Of a stretch of 5,891 nucleotides of DNA, positions 1 to 5,309 are shown one piece after another. The position numbers and the translations under genes are program-made. Under the pieces are notes generated by a model, which was given only the letters and a program-made list of their open reading frames with translations, did no database searches and was not told the DNA's origin. Each line of letters starts with the position of its first letter. The stretch's first letter is position 1. This DNA comes from CAZDSS01 sp964508185 (lineage in GTDB: Bacteria; Pseudomonadota; Alphaproteobacteria; Sphingomonadales; Govanellaceae): the NCBI GenBank assembly GCA_964508185.1, contig CAZDSS010000138.1, positions 1 to 5,891 of the forward strand, written 5' to 3'.

Positions 1-655
1 GCGGCGCGTTGTATTCGTTCCACTTCAGGATGTAGCGGAAGTCGCCGATGCCGGACGCGGCCAAGGTCTTGATGGGACCGGCCGAAATGGCATTCACCCG
101 GATGCGGTCGCGGCCCAGGTCCTTCGCCAGATACTTGACGCTGGTCTCGAGCGCCGCCTTGGCCACGCCCATCACGTTGTAGTGGGGCATCACCCGCTCC
201 GCGCCCGCATAGCTGAGCGTTACCATGCTGCCGCCGTCCTTCATGAGCTTTTCAGCCCGCTGGGCGACGGCGGTGAAGGAATAGCAGGAGATGTTCATGG
301 TGAGCAGGAAGTTGTCGAGGGTGGTATCGAGATACCGGCCCTTGAGCTGCTCCTTGTCCGAATAGGCGATGGCATGGAGCAGGAAATCAAGCTTGCCCCA
401 GCGCTTCTCGATCTCGGCGAAGGCCGCGTCGATGGATGCGGGGTCCGACACGTCGCAGGACACGAGGAGATCGGATCCGATGGAGTCCGCCAGCGGCCGC
501 ACGCGGCGCTCCAGCGCCTCGTTCAGATAGGTGAAGGCGAGCTCCGCGCCCTGCGCCGCCGCCTGCCGCGCCACGCCCCAGGCGATGGAGCGGTCGTTGG
601 CGACGCCCATGATCAGTCCCTTCTTGCCCGCCAGCAGACCCGATCCTGAAGTCAT
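1..655 (-). CDS. fabI: Enoyl-[acyl-carrier-protein] reductase (NADH) FabI, 3' end cut by window
   Basis: FabI catalyses the last step of each type II fatty acid elongation cycle, the NADH-dependent reduction of trans-2-enoyl-ACP to acyl-ACP in the cytosol. The first 218 residues are visible, of about 260-275 usual for the family. Seen: a FabI-type nucleotide-binding loop GVANDRSIAWG (residues 17-27), the cofactor-pocket stretch HAIAYSDK (94-101), and the FabI active-site pattern SYAGAERVMPHYNVMGVAK. In that pattern Tyr149, Tyr159 and Lys166 match E. coli Tyr146, Tyr156 and Lys163. VNAISAGPIKTLAASGI (187-203) is also diagnostic and separates it from FabG and other short-chain dehydrogenases. 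The ATG at 655-653 has a plausible AGGGA ribosome site about 8 bases upstream and fits the family N-terminus. Residue 97 is Ala where E. coli has Gly93; from memory Ala is common in one alphaproteobacterial FabI subtype. It lies downstream of the yihY-like gene on the same strand. Identification is very secure. Confidence 0.97.
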   Translation of the reverse strand, partial: MTSGSGLLAGKKGLIMGVANDRSIAWGVARQAAAQGAELAFTYLNEALERRVRPLADSIGSDLLVSCDVSDPASIDAAFAEIEKRWGKLDFLLHAIAYSDKEQLKGRYLDTTLDNFLLTMNISCYSFTAVAQRAEKLMKDGGSMVTLSYAGAERVMPHYNVMGVAKAALETSVKYLAKDLGRDRIRVNAISAGPIKTLAASGIGDFRYILKWNEYNAP

Positions 656-722
656 CGGTTAATCCCTTTAGTTGTGCCGCAGTAAAGAAATGCCTGCGCA
701 AAGTCAGAAATATGTTGCGCGC

Positions 723-750
723 ATCCTACACCAACGCCCGCTCAATTCAA
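723..750 (-). promoter_or_regulatory. Possible sigma-70-type promoter for fabI
   Basis: On the minus strand, TTGAAT (750-745) is followed after 16 bases by TAGGAT (728-723). This sits in the 110-base gap between the yihY-like stop (766) and the fabI start (655), leaving a 5' leader of roughly 60 bases. The gap is less GC-rich than the coding DNA around it. No terminator-like hairpin is visible after the yihY-like gene, so fabI may also receive read-through. The match is moderate and judged by eye. Confidence 0.3.
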
Positions 751-765
751 TGTTCCTTGGCGCGG

Positions 766-1653
766 TCAGGGCGTCTGTTCGGGGTGAAGCGCCGCGGTTT
801 TCGCCTTGTGACGGCGCTCCGCATAGATGGCGTTGAGCTCGGCCCCCAGGAGAAATCCCGCATTCACCAGATAGAAGAAGATGAGGGCGACGATCGCCCC
901 GGCGAGGCTGCCGTAGGTCACGTCGTATCGGGCGAAATAGCGGAGATAGAGGGAAAACCCCGTCCCCACCATGAGCCAGAGGAAAAGGGTCAGCAGCGCG
1001 CCGCGCCAGACCCGCACGAAGCGCCCGCGATAGCGGGGCTTGAGCGCGAAGAAGAGGGCGGAGATCGCAAGGAAGAACAAAAAGGCGGTGGCGAGATAGC
1101 GGACGATGGCCGCGGCCTCGGTCCATTGCTCGAGGGGCGGCACGAAATAGATGACCGCGCTCCAGACAAGCGGCCCCAGGACGAAGGCCGACATGCCAAG
1201 AAGGATGCCGATCCCGGCGAACAGCACGAGCCCGATCCCCTGCAGGCGGCGGAGCCAGAAGGCGGGCGGGGTATAGTCCTCGAACGCCCGGTCGGTCGCC
1301 CGCTGCGCGGCTTCGAGCGCCGAGGACGCGGCCCAGATGGCGCCGACGAGGGCAAGGGTCGCAATGCCGCTCTTGGAATTGGCGATGATGCCGCTCACCG
1401 GGCTCTGCATCACCTCCTGCAGCTCCTCGGGCAGGCTTTCGAGAAGGAACAGGATGGCGTGCGCCCCCGCCTCCGTATGACCCACGAGCCCGGCCAGCGA
1501 CACGAGAAAGATGAAGAAGGGGAAGAGCGAGAGAAGGGTGAGGTAGGAGAGATGCCCCGACACCATGGGCCCGTCATGCTTCAGGAACCGCAGGACGGTC
1601 TGAACCAGGGAGAAGGAGGCAACCGTTTGCCCTAGGTCGCCGAGGAACGCCAC
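766..1653 (-). CDS. YihY/BrkB-family inner-membrane protein
   Basis: This 295-residue integral membrane protein has the length and pattern of the YihY/BrkB (UPF0761) family. The family was once annotated as ribonuclease BN or a virulence factor, and its biochemical role is not settled. Seen: six hydrophobic segments at about residues 36-57, 97-113, 138-170, 186-204, 217-240 and 246-272; the family-typical SYLTLLSLFPFFIFLVSLAG (36-55); and the C-terminal signature YDVTYGSLAGAIVALIFFYL followed by NAGFLLGAELNA. The tail after residue 277 is basic and probably cytoplasmic. The start codon is GTG (1653-1651), three bases after the TAG stop of the dnaJ-like gene. A GAGG ribosome site overlaps the end of that gene, so the two are probably co-transcribed and translationally coupled. 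An ATG at 1655-1653 overlaps the GTG but is out of frame. The family call is secure; the function is unknown. Confidence 0.92.
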   Translation of the reverse strand: MAFLGDLGQTVASFSLVQTVLRFLKHDGPMVSGHLSYLTLLSLFPFFIFLVSLAGLVGHTEAGAHAILFLLESLPEELQEVMQSPVSGIIANSKSGIATLALVGAIWAASSALEAAQRATDRAFEDYTPPAFWLRRLQGIGLVLFAGIGILLGMSAFVLGPLVWSAVIYFVPPLEQWTEAAAIVRYLATAFLFFLAISALFFALKPRYRGRFVRVWRGALLTLFLWLMVGTGFSLYLRYFARYDVTYGSLAGAIVALIFFYLVNAGFLLGAELNAIYAERRHKAKTAALHPEQTP

Positions 1654-1656
1654 ATC

Positions 1657-2604
1657 CTACCTCACTTCGTCACGCACTTCGTAGCTGTGCCGCCTGGACC
1701 AGGCCTCAATGGCCTTGCGCAGTTCGTCGTCGATCACGTCCGGCAGCATGACCTGGATCTTCACATACTGGTCGCCGCGCACACCGTCCGGCCCTTCGGC
1801 GCCCCGGCCCTTGAGGCGCATGATCTTGCCGGTGTTGCTGCCCGCAGGAATGGTCATGTTGACCGCGCCGTCGATGGTGGGAACGCGCACCTGCCCGCCG
1901 AGCACCGCTTCGGCGAGGGTGATGGGCAGGTCCACATGGATGTCGTTGCCCTCGCGCCGGAACCGGGGGTGGGGGGTGATCTTGACCTCGATCAGCGCAT
2001 CGCCCGACGGGCCGCCGTTGACGCCGGGGCCGCCCTGGCCCTTGAGGCGGATCTGCTGACCTTCGCGCACGCCCTTCGGGATGGTCACGTTTAGGGTGCG
2101 GCCGTTCTCCAGCGAGATGCGGCGCTTGGTGCCCTTGACCGCGTCCATGAAGTCGATGGTCACCTCATAGATGCGGTCGGCGCCGCGGCTCGGGGTCGGC
2201 CGCCGGCCGCCGCCCTGGCGCAGATTGCTGAAGATGTCGCTGAACAGGTCCTCGGCGCTGAAGCCCGAAAAGCCGCCGCCGAAGCCGCCCTCGAACCCGC
2301 CTTCGAAACCGCGGCCGCGCGCGCCCGCGCCCGCCCGCTGGTACTGGCGGTAGGCGTTCTGGAAGCCGCCATAGCCGCGCTCCACCCCGTTCTCGTCGAT
2401 CTCGCCCCGGTCGTAGCGGGCGCGCTGCTTCTCGTCGCCGAGAATGGCGTAGGCGGCGGACACTTCCTTGAAGCGTTCGGCGATCTTCTGATCTCCGGGA
2501 TGGAGATCAGGATGCAGCTCCTTGGCGAGCTTGCGATAAGCCTTCTTGATCTCGGCCGCCGACGCGGTCTTGGGCACGCCGAGGATGCTGTAAAGATTTC
2601 TCAT
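1657..2604 (-). CDS. DnaJ-like co-chaperone, type II (CbpA-like, no zinc finger)
   Basis: This 315-residue J-domain protein is expected to stimulate the ATPase of a DnaK-type Hsp70 and deliver unfolded clients in the cytosol. Seen in order: a J domain (about residues 3-66) with the essential HPD motif at 31-33 and KAYRKLAKELHPD before it; a linker; a Gly/Phe-rich region (about 78-140) with EGGF-type repeats; and two beta-rich client-binding C-terminal domains (about 143-290), including YEVTIDFMDAVKGTKRRI, VTIPKGVREGQQIRLKGQG and LPITLAEAVLGGQVRVPTIDG. No CxxCxGxG repeats are present, so this is a CbpA-type protein and not the canonical DnaJ with its zinc-binding domain. Length is normal for CbpA. 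The ATG at 2604-2602 has GCAGG just upstream, a weak ribosome site. The gene has its own promoter region upstream, and its stop lies three bases before the GTG of the yihY-like gene. I withhold the name cbpA because DNA binding cannot be judged from sequence alone. Confidence 0.95.
   Translation of the reverse strand: MRNLYSILGVPKTASAAEIKKAYRKLAKELHPDLHPGDQKIAERFKEVSAAYAILGDEKQRARYDRGEIDENGVERGYGGFQNAYRQYQRAGAGARGRGFEGGFEGGFGGGFSGFSAEDLFSDIFSNLRQGGGRRPTPSRGADRIYEVTIDFMDAVKGTKRRISLENGRTLNVTIPKGVREGQQIRLKGQGGPGVNGGPSGDALIEVKITPHPRFRREGNDIHVDLPITLAEAVLGGQVRVPTIDGAVNMTIPAGSNTGKIMRLKGRGAEGPDGVRGDQYVKIQVMLPDVIDDELRKAIEAWSRRHSYEVRDEVR
2260..2304 (-). repeat. Short in-gene repeat coding EGGF-EGGF-GGGF-SGF
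   Basis: Residues 101-115 of the DnaJ-like protein are four near-identical Gly-rich units ending in Phe. At the DNA level this is a degenerate 12-base tandem repeat. It lies in the flexible Gly/Phe linker that follows J domains, a place where repeat number often varies between relatives. Confidence 0.7.
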
Positions 2605-2638
2605 CGCCTGCGGAGACCTCAGAAAAAGTCGAAGCTAC

Positions 2639-2658
2639 TCTAACATCAAGCTGTTAGA
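2639..2658. repeat. Perfect 7-base inverted repeat over the dnaJ -10 region
   Basis: TCTAACA (2639-2645) and TGTTAGA (2652-2658) form a perfect inverted repeat around the six-base centre TCAAGC. One arm covers four of the six bases of the proposed -10 hexamer, and the rest falls around the expected transcription start. It could be an operator for a dimeric regulator or a small hairpin at the 5' end of the mRNA. It is too weak and too badly placed to be a terminator. Confidence 0.45.
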
Positions 2659-2682
2659 TAGGACGAGTCACGAAAGTGTAAA
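2655..2682 (-). promoter_or_regulatory. Likely promoter of the dnaJ-like gene
   Basis: On the minus strand, TTTACA (2682-2677) is followed after 16 bases by TATCTA (2660-2655), in an AT-rich island within GC-rich DNA, about 50 bases before the dnaJ-like start. The -10 context reads CCTATCTAAC, which also resembles the alphaproteobacterial RpoH (heat-shock) -10 element, but the -35 does not clearly show CTTG. A sigma-70 promoter is the simpler reading. Confidence 0.5.
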
Positions 2683-2742
2683 GATCACCCGCCAAAGGCG
2701 CAGATATCCCCGCGCGGCGCAGGGCGAAGGCCGCGGCGCCGA

Positions 2743-2774
2743 GGGGCGCGGCGGGCCTTGTTGCCCGCCGCCCC
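2743..2774 (-). terminator. GC-rich hairpin after the lipoprotein gene, probable terminator
   Basis: The arm at 2763-2774 (GCCCGCCGCCCC) pairs fully with GGGGCG plus GCGGGC at 2743-2756, leaving a two-base bulge and a six-base loop. It starts about 20 bases beyond the lipoprotein stop codon (2793) and is the strongest stem seen in the window. No T-run follows on the minus strand, so it is not a textbook intrinsic terminator. It may be a T-less terminator, an mRNA 3'-end stabiliser, or a pause site for Rho. The stretch 2605-2792 otherwise holds only the dnaJ promoter region and no gene I can support. Confidence 0.45.
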
Positions 2775-2792
2775 GGCTCGAGATCCCGCGGC

Positions 2793-3254
2793 TTACTTGC
2801 TCACGATGACCCAGGTGCCGTCGCTCTGACGGCAGGCGGTGCGATAGCCGGTCTGGGTTTCGCCCCCGGCGGTCACCGTTTCCTGATATTCGCGGCAGGG
2901 CTGGCCTTCGGCGTTGCGATAGGCTTCCTGCGGCGTCACCGAGCCATGATTGCCGGTATCCGGGTTGCGCCAGCTCTGGGTCTGCCCGGTGGGCGCGGTC
3001 TCCAGCGCCGACTGGGTGGTCGTCTGCATGGTGTTGCGGTCCTTGTTGTCGAGCGTCTTGCCCAGACGTCCGCCGAGATAGCCGCCGGCGATGGCGCCGA
3101 CCACGGTGGCGAAGGTGCCGCCCACTTCCGATCCGATGACCGCGCCCGCCGCGGCGCCCGCAAGGGTGCCGCCCTGTTCGCCGCGCCGCCCTTCCTCGCA
3201 GGCGGCGAGGCTGAGCGACAATGCGGAGATGATGATGATTGCTGTCTTGCGCAT
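2793..3254 (-). CDS. Glycine-zipper outer-membrane lipoprotein, 17 kDa surface-antigen type
   Basis: This 153-residue lipoprotein is probably anchored in the outer membrane, facing the periplasm or the cell surface. Seen: a signal peptide with a basic start (MRK) and a hydrophobic core, ending in the lipobox LAAC with the lipidated Cys at 19. Glu at position +2 gives no inner-membrane retention signal. A glycine-zipper segment (about 28-66) has many small residues spaced GxxxG, including AGAAAGAVIG and VVGAIAGGYLGGRLG. A soluble C-terminal domain carries the PCREYQETV pattern and a second cysteine (Cys120 and Cys141), which could form a disulfide in the periplasm. This layout matches the Rickettsia 17 kDa surface antigen / glycine-zipper 2TM family, whose exact role is unclear; envelope integrity is the usual guess. 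The ATG at 3254-3252 is supported by the signal peptide and a GGGA ribosome site 8 bases upstream. It is transcribed away from pdxH. The family call is firm; the function is inferred. Confidence 0.9.
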   Translation of the reverse strand: MRKTAIIIISALSLSLAACEEGRRGEQGGTLAGAAAGAVIGSEVGGTFATVVGAIAGGYLGGRLGKTLDNKDRNTMQTTTQSALETAPTGQTQSWRNPDTGNHGSVTPQEAYRNAEGQPCREYQETVTAGGETQTGYRTACRQSDGTWVIVSK

Positions 3255-3269
3255 ATCGATAAATCCCAG

Positions 3270-3298
3270 TTGGGGTTAAGGGCTTGGGCTATTATACA
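3270..3298 (+). promoter_or_regulatory. Probable promoter for the pdxH operon
   Basis: On the plus strand, TTGGGG (3270-3275) is followed by a 17-base spacer and TATACA (3293-3298). The predicted start near 3305 gives a leader of about 38 bases before the pdxH ATG. Four bases of the -10 (3293-3296) are also part of the opposing TATAAT, so polymerase could hardly occupy both promoters at once. Confidence 0.45.
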
Positions 3299-3319
3299 TA
3301 AAGCCGGTTCCATGCCCAA
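3291..3319 (-). promoter_or_regulatory. Promoter for the lipoprotein gene
   Basis: On the minus strand, TTGGGC (3319-3314) is followed by a 17-base spacer and a perfect TATAAT (3296-3291). The expected transcription start is some 30 bases before the lipoprotein ATG. This is the best promoter match in the window, and it shares its -10 bases with a promoter facing the other way. Confidence 0.6.
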
Positions 3320-3342
3320 AGTATAGCCGAAGGTGTCTGCCC

Positions 3343-3927
3343 ATGAGCCCGCCCGCCGATCCCCTGACCCTGTTCGAGTCCTGGTTTGCCGATGCCCGGG
3401 CGGGCGAACCCGAGCTTCCGGAAGCAGTGGCCCTTGCTACCGCAAACGCGGCGGGGCGGCCTTCGGTTCGGATGGTGCTGCTCAAGGCCTGGGGGCCGGA
3501 GGGTTTCGTGTTCTACACCAACCTCGAAAGCCGCAAGGGGGTGGAGCTTCAGGAAAACCCCTTCGCCGCCCTGTGCTTCCACTGGAAATCGCTGAAGCGC
3601 CAGATCCGCATCGAGGGGCCCGTGACCCGGGTGAGCGATGCGGAGGCCGACGCCTATTTCGCGTCCCGCCCGCGCGACAGCCGCATCGGCGCCTGGGCGT
3701 CGAAACAGTCGCGGCCCATGGACGGGCCCCTGCGGCTCGAGCGGGAGGCGGCGAAATACGCGGCCAAGTTCGGGATCGGCGAGGTGCCGCGGCCGCCCTA
3801 CTGGACGGGCCTCCGGGTCCGGCCCGAAGTGATCGAATTCTGGCGGGAGAAACCTTTCCGTCTTCATGAACGTCTGGTCTATCGGCGGAGCGGCGACGGC
3901 TGGATTCAGGAATATCTCTTCCCATGA
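3343..3927 (+). CDS. pdxH: Pyridoxine/pyridoxamine 5'-phosphate oxidase
   Basis: PdxH is an FMN-dependent, dimeric cytosolic oxidase. It converts pyridoxine 5'-phosphate or pyridoxamine 5'-phosphate to pyridoxal 5'-phosphate using O2, in de novo synthesis and salvage of vitamin B6. The 194-residue length is slightly shorter than the E. coli enzyme, at the N-terminus. Seen: SVRMVLLKAW (41-50) and FYTNLESRKG (57-66), typical FMN-contact regions; QIRIEGPV (87-94); SRIGAWASKQS (113-123); and the C-terminal signature PPYWTGLRVRPEVIEFW (151-167) followed by RLHER (173-177), whose Arg and His contact the PLP phosphate and ring in characterised enzymes. The chain ends YLFP where many relatives end RLAP or RLxP. 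The ATG has GAAGG upstream with a spacing of 9-10 bases. Its TGA overlaps the ATG of the next gene by four bases (ATGA), so it probably heads a coupled operon. Identification is very secure. Confidence 0.96.
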   Translation: MSPPADPLTLFESWFADARAGEPELPEAVALATANAAGRPSVRMVLLKAWGPEGFVFYTNLESRKGVELQENPFAALCFHWKSLKRQIRIEGPVTRVSDAEADAYFASRPRDSRIGAWASKQSRPMDGPLRLEREAAKYAAKFGIGEVPRPPYWTGLRVRPEVIEFWREKPFRLHERLVYRRSGDGWIQEYLFP

Positions 3928-4898
3928 CGGCGGAAGCGGACAGGCAGGCGAAGATCACGCCGTTGGAGCGGGCGCAGCTCATGCGCCGCGCGACCTATGC
4001 GTCCGTCGCGGTGGCCGTGGGGCTCGTCGCCATCAAGGTGGTGGCCTGGGCCTATACGGGATCGGTCGCGCTTCTCGGCTCCCTGTTCGATTCCTTTCTC
4101 GACGCCCTCAGCTCCTCCATCATGCTGCTCGCCGTGAGCCATGCGCTCGCCCCCGCCGACGCCGACCATCGCTTCGGCCACGGCAAGGTGGAGGCGATCG
4201 CGGGCCTCGGCCAGGCGGCGCTCATCACCGGCTCCGCCCTCTATCTCTTCGGCGAGGCCATGGTCCGCTTCTTCGAGCCGCAACTCCCGCGCCACAGCGA
4301 CATCGGGATCGTGGTGATCGCCGTGTCCATGGCCGCAACACTTCTCCTGCTCCGCTACCAGCGGCATGTGGTGGCGAAGACCGGGTCCCTCGCCATCGGC
4401 GCCGACAGCCTGCATTATGCGGGCGACCTTCTGATGAATGGCGGCGTCGTTCTGGTCTTCATGTCGGCCGAGTTCGCGCCCTGGCCCTATGCGGACCCCG
4501 TCGTCGGCGTGGCGATCGCCGGCATCCTCATCCGCAGCTCCTGGGCCATCGCGCGGCAATCCTTCGACGTGCTCATGGACCGCGAGATGGGCGACGAGGA
4601 GCGGCAGCGCATCACCGAGATCGTCATGTCGCACAGGGAGGTGCGCGGGATCCACGATCTGCGCACCCGCACCTCGGGCCTCAACAGCTTCATCCAGTTC
4701 CATATCGAGCTCGACCCCGACCTCAAGCTGAGCCGGGCGCACCGCATCTCGGACCGGGTGGAGCTTGCGGTCGCCAAGGCCTTTCCCTCGGCCGACATCA
4801 TCATCCATGTGGATCCCGAGGGGCTGGAGATGCCCCTCGACGTCACGCCCTTGCCGCAGGAAGTGCCGCTTGCGGGAGACGAAGGAGAACGAAAATGA
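3924..4898 (+). CDS. Cation diffusion facilitator metal exporter (FieF/YiiP-like)
   Basis: This 324-residue inner-membrane antiporter of the CDF family most likely exports divalent metal (Zn, Fe, Cd or Mn) in exchange for protons and acts as a dimer. Seen: six membrane segments within residues 23-210. Asp56 and Asp60 lie in GSLFDSFLD, and His164 and Asp168 lie in ADSLHYAGDLLMN; together they give the DD-HD transport site of YiiP. Asp81 and His82 start the loop DHRFGHGKVEA (81-91). A C-terminal cytoplasmic metallochaperone-like domain (about 213-300) contains IQFHIELD and DIIIHVDPEG, matching metal ligands near the YiiP dimer interface. A DD-HD site fits Zn/Cd/Fe better than Mn exporters, whose site usually differs, but the metal cannot be fixed from sequence. 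The ATG overlaps the pdxH stop (ATGA). The only ribosome-site candidate, AGGA, is about 14 bases away, so translation probably depends on termination-reinitiation from pdxH. Its own stop overlaps the next start in the same way. Confidence 0.94.
   Translation: MTAEADRQAKITPLERAQLMRRATYASVAVAVGLVAIKVVAWAYTGSVALLGSLFDSFLDALSSSIMLLAVSHALAPADADHRFGHGKVEAIAGLGQAALITGSALYLFGEAMVRFFEPQLPRHSDIGIVVIAVSMAATLLLLRYQRHVVAKTGSLAIGADSLHYAGDLLMNGGVVLVFMSAEFAPWPYADPVVGVAIAGILIRSSWAIARQSFDVLMDREMGDEERQRITEIVMSHREVRGIHDLRTRTSGLNSFIQFHIELDPDLKLSRAHRISDRVELAVAKAFPSADIIIHVDPEGLEMPLDVTPLPQEVPLAGDEGERK
4882..4887 (+). promoter_or_regulatory. Strong ribosome binding site that fixes the yffB start
   Basis: AAGGAG lies inside the last codons of the CDF gene, seven bases before the yffB ATG. 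It is the strongest Shine-Dalgarno match in the window. It decides between the short 116-residue product and the spurious long upstream frame, and lets yffB be translated more than its coupled upstream partner. Confidence 0.8.
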
Positions 4899-5245
4899 TC
4901 ACGGTCTACGGGATTTCCAACTGCGATACGGTGAAGAAGGCGCGCGCCTGGCTGGAGGCCCGCGGCATCGCCTATCGCTTCCATGACTATCGCAAGGACG
5001 GGCTCGACCCGGCGCTCCTCGAAGCCTGGGTGGACGAGCTCGGGCATGACGCCCTCGTCAACCGCCGCGGCACCACGTGGCGGGGGCTTGCGGATGCCGA
5101 CAAGGCGGATCTCAGCCGCGAGCGCGCGATCGCCCTGATGCTCAAGCATCCCGCCCTCATCAAGCGGCCGCTCTTTGATTTCGGCGACAGCCGCAGGGTC
5201 GGCTTCGATGCCACGGTTCAGGAGGCCCTTGCCGCGCCGGCGTGA
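4895..5245 (+). CDS. yffB: YffB/ArsC-family thioredoxin-fold protein
   Basis: This 116-residue cytosolic protein is of the arsenate-reductase (ArsC)/Spx superfamily, YffB branch. It is close in length and motif order to E. coli YffB. Seen: YGISNCDTVKKARAWLE (5-21) with a single Cys at 10 at the active-site position and no CxxC; YRFHDYRKDGLD (27-38); NRRGTTWRGL (56-65); and IKRPLFDFG (89-97), where the Arg-Pro before the last strand is family-typical. YffB proteins are often labelled arsenate reductase, but glutathione-dependent thiol reductase activity is the usual suggestion and the role is unproven. The ATG at 4895-4897 was chosen because of a perfect AAGGAG seven bases upstream (4882-4887) and the ATGA overlap with the CDF stop. 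The reading frame stays open far upstream across the CDF gene, but that part is not real protein. There is no arsenic-resistance gene nearby, which argues against a dedicated arsenate reductase. Confidence 0.93.
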   Translation: MITVYGISNCDTVKKARAWLEARGIAYRFHDYRKDGLDPALLEAWVDELGHDALVNRRGTTWRGLADADKADLSRERAIALMLKHPALIKRPLFDFGDSRRVGFDATVQEALAAPA

Positions 5246-5309
5246 TCGGGTCAGGATACGCGGGCCGGGCCGATCCTTCCGGCCATGAACGTTTCGGGGG
5301 ATTCCTGCC

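Noticed and set aside
182..649. A plus-strand open frame of 155 codons opposite fabI.
   Set aside because: It is fully antisense to FabI with its catalytic residues intact, and I see no ribosome site or family motif.
712..1635. A 307-codon open frame on the plus strand, antisense to the yihY-like gene.
   Set aside because: It is rich in Glu, Gly, Arg and His with no recognisable motif, as expected opposite a hydrophobic membrane protein gene. The minus-strand frame carries clear YihY signatures.
1657..2604. Calling this gene dnaJ, the main Hsp40.
   Set aside because: The four CxxCxGxG zinc-finger repeats of canonical DnaJ are absent and no dnaK is adjacent, so it is the CbpA-like class.
3906..4808. 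A 300-codon minus-strand open frame opposite the CDF gene.
   Set aside because: The composition is Asp/His/Arg/Gly-rich, the mirror image of a membrane protein gene. There is no domain, and the plus strand is firmly coding.
3866..4894. A very long open frame on the plus strand running through the end of pdxH and all of the CDF gene into yffB, which could look like a giant N-terminal extension of YffB.
   Set aside because: The translation is low-complexity Arg/Gly/Ala/Pro-rich sequence, typical of an out-of-frame reading of GC-rich DNA. The CDF frame has all its family motifs, and yffB has a perfect ribosome site and a family-typical N-terminus at 4895.
4895..5245. Calling this gene arsC, a true arsenate reductase of an arsenic-resistance operon.
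   Set aside because: The motif order follows YffB, and no arsB/acr3, arsR or arsH-like gene is nearby. The neighbours are pdxH and a CDF exporter.
5268..5284. Small inverted repeat GGCCG-7-CGGCC between yffB and the SDR gene, considered as a terminator.
   Set aside because: Only five base pairs and no T-run; such repeats are common by chance in GC-rich DNA. It does not justify splitting the operon.
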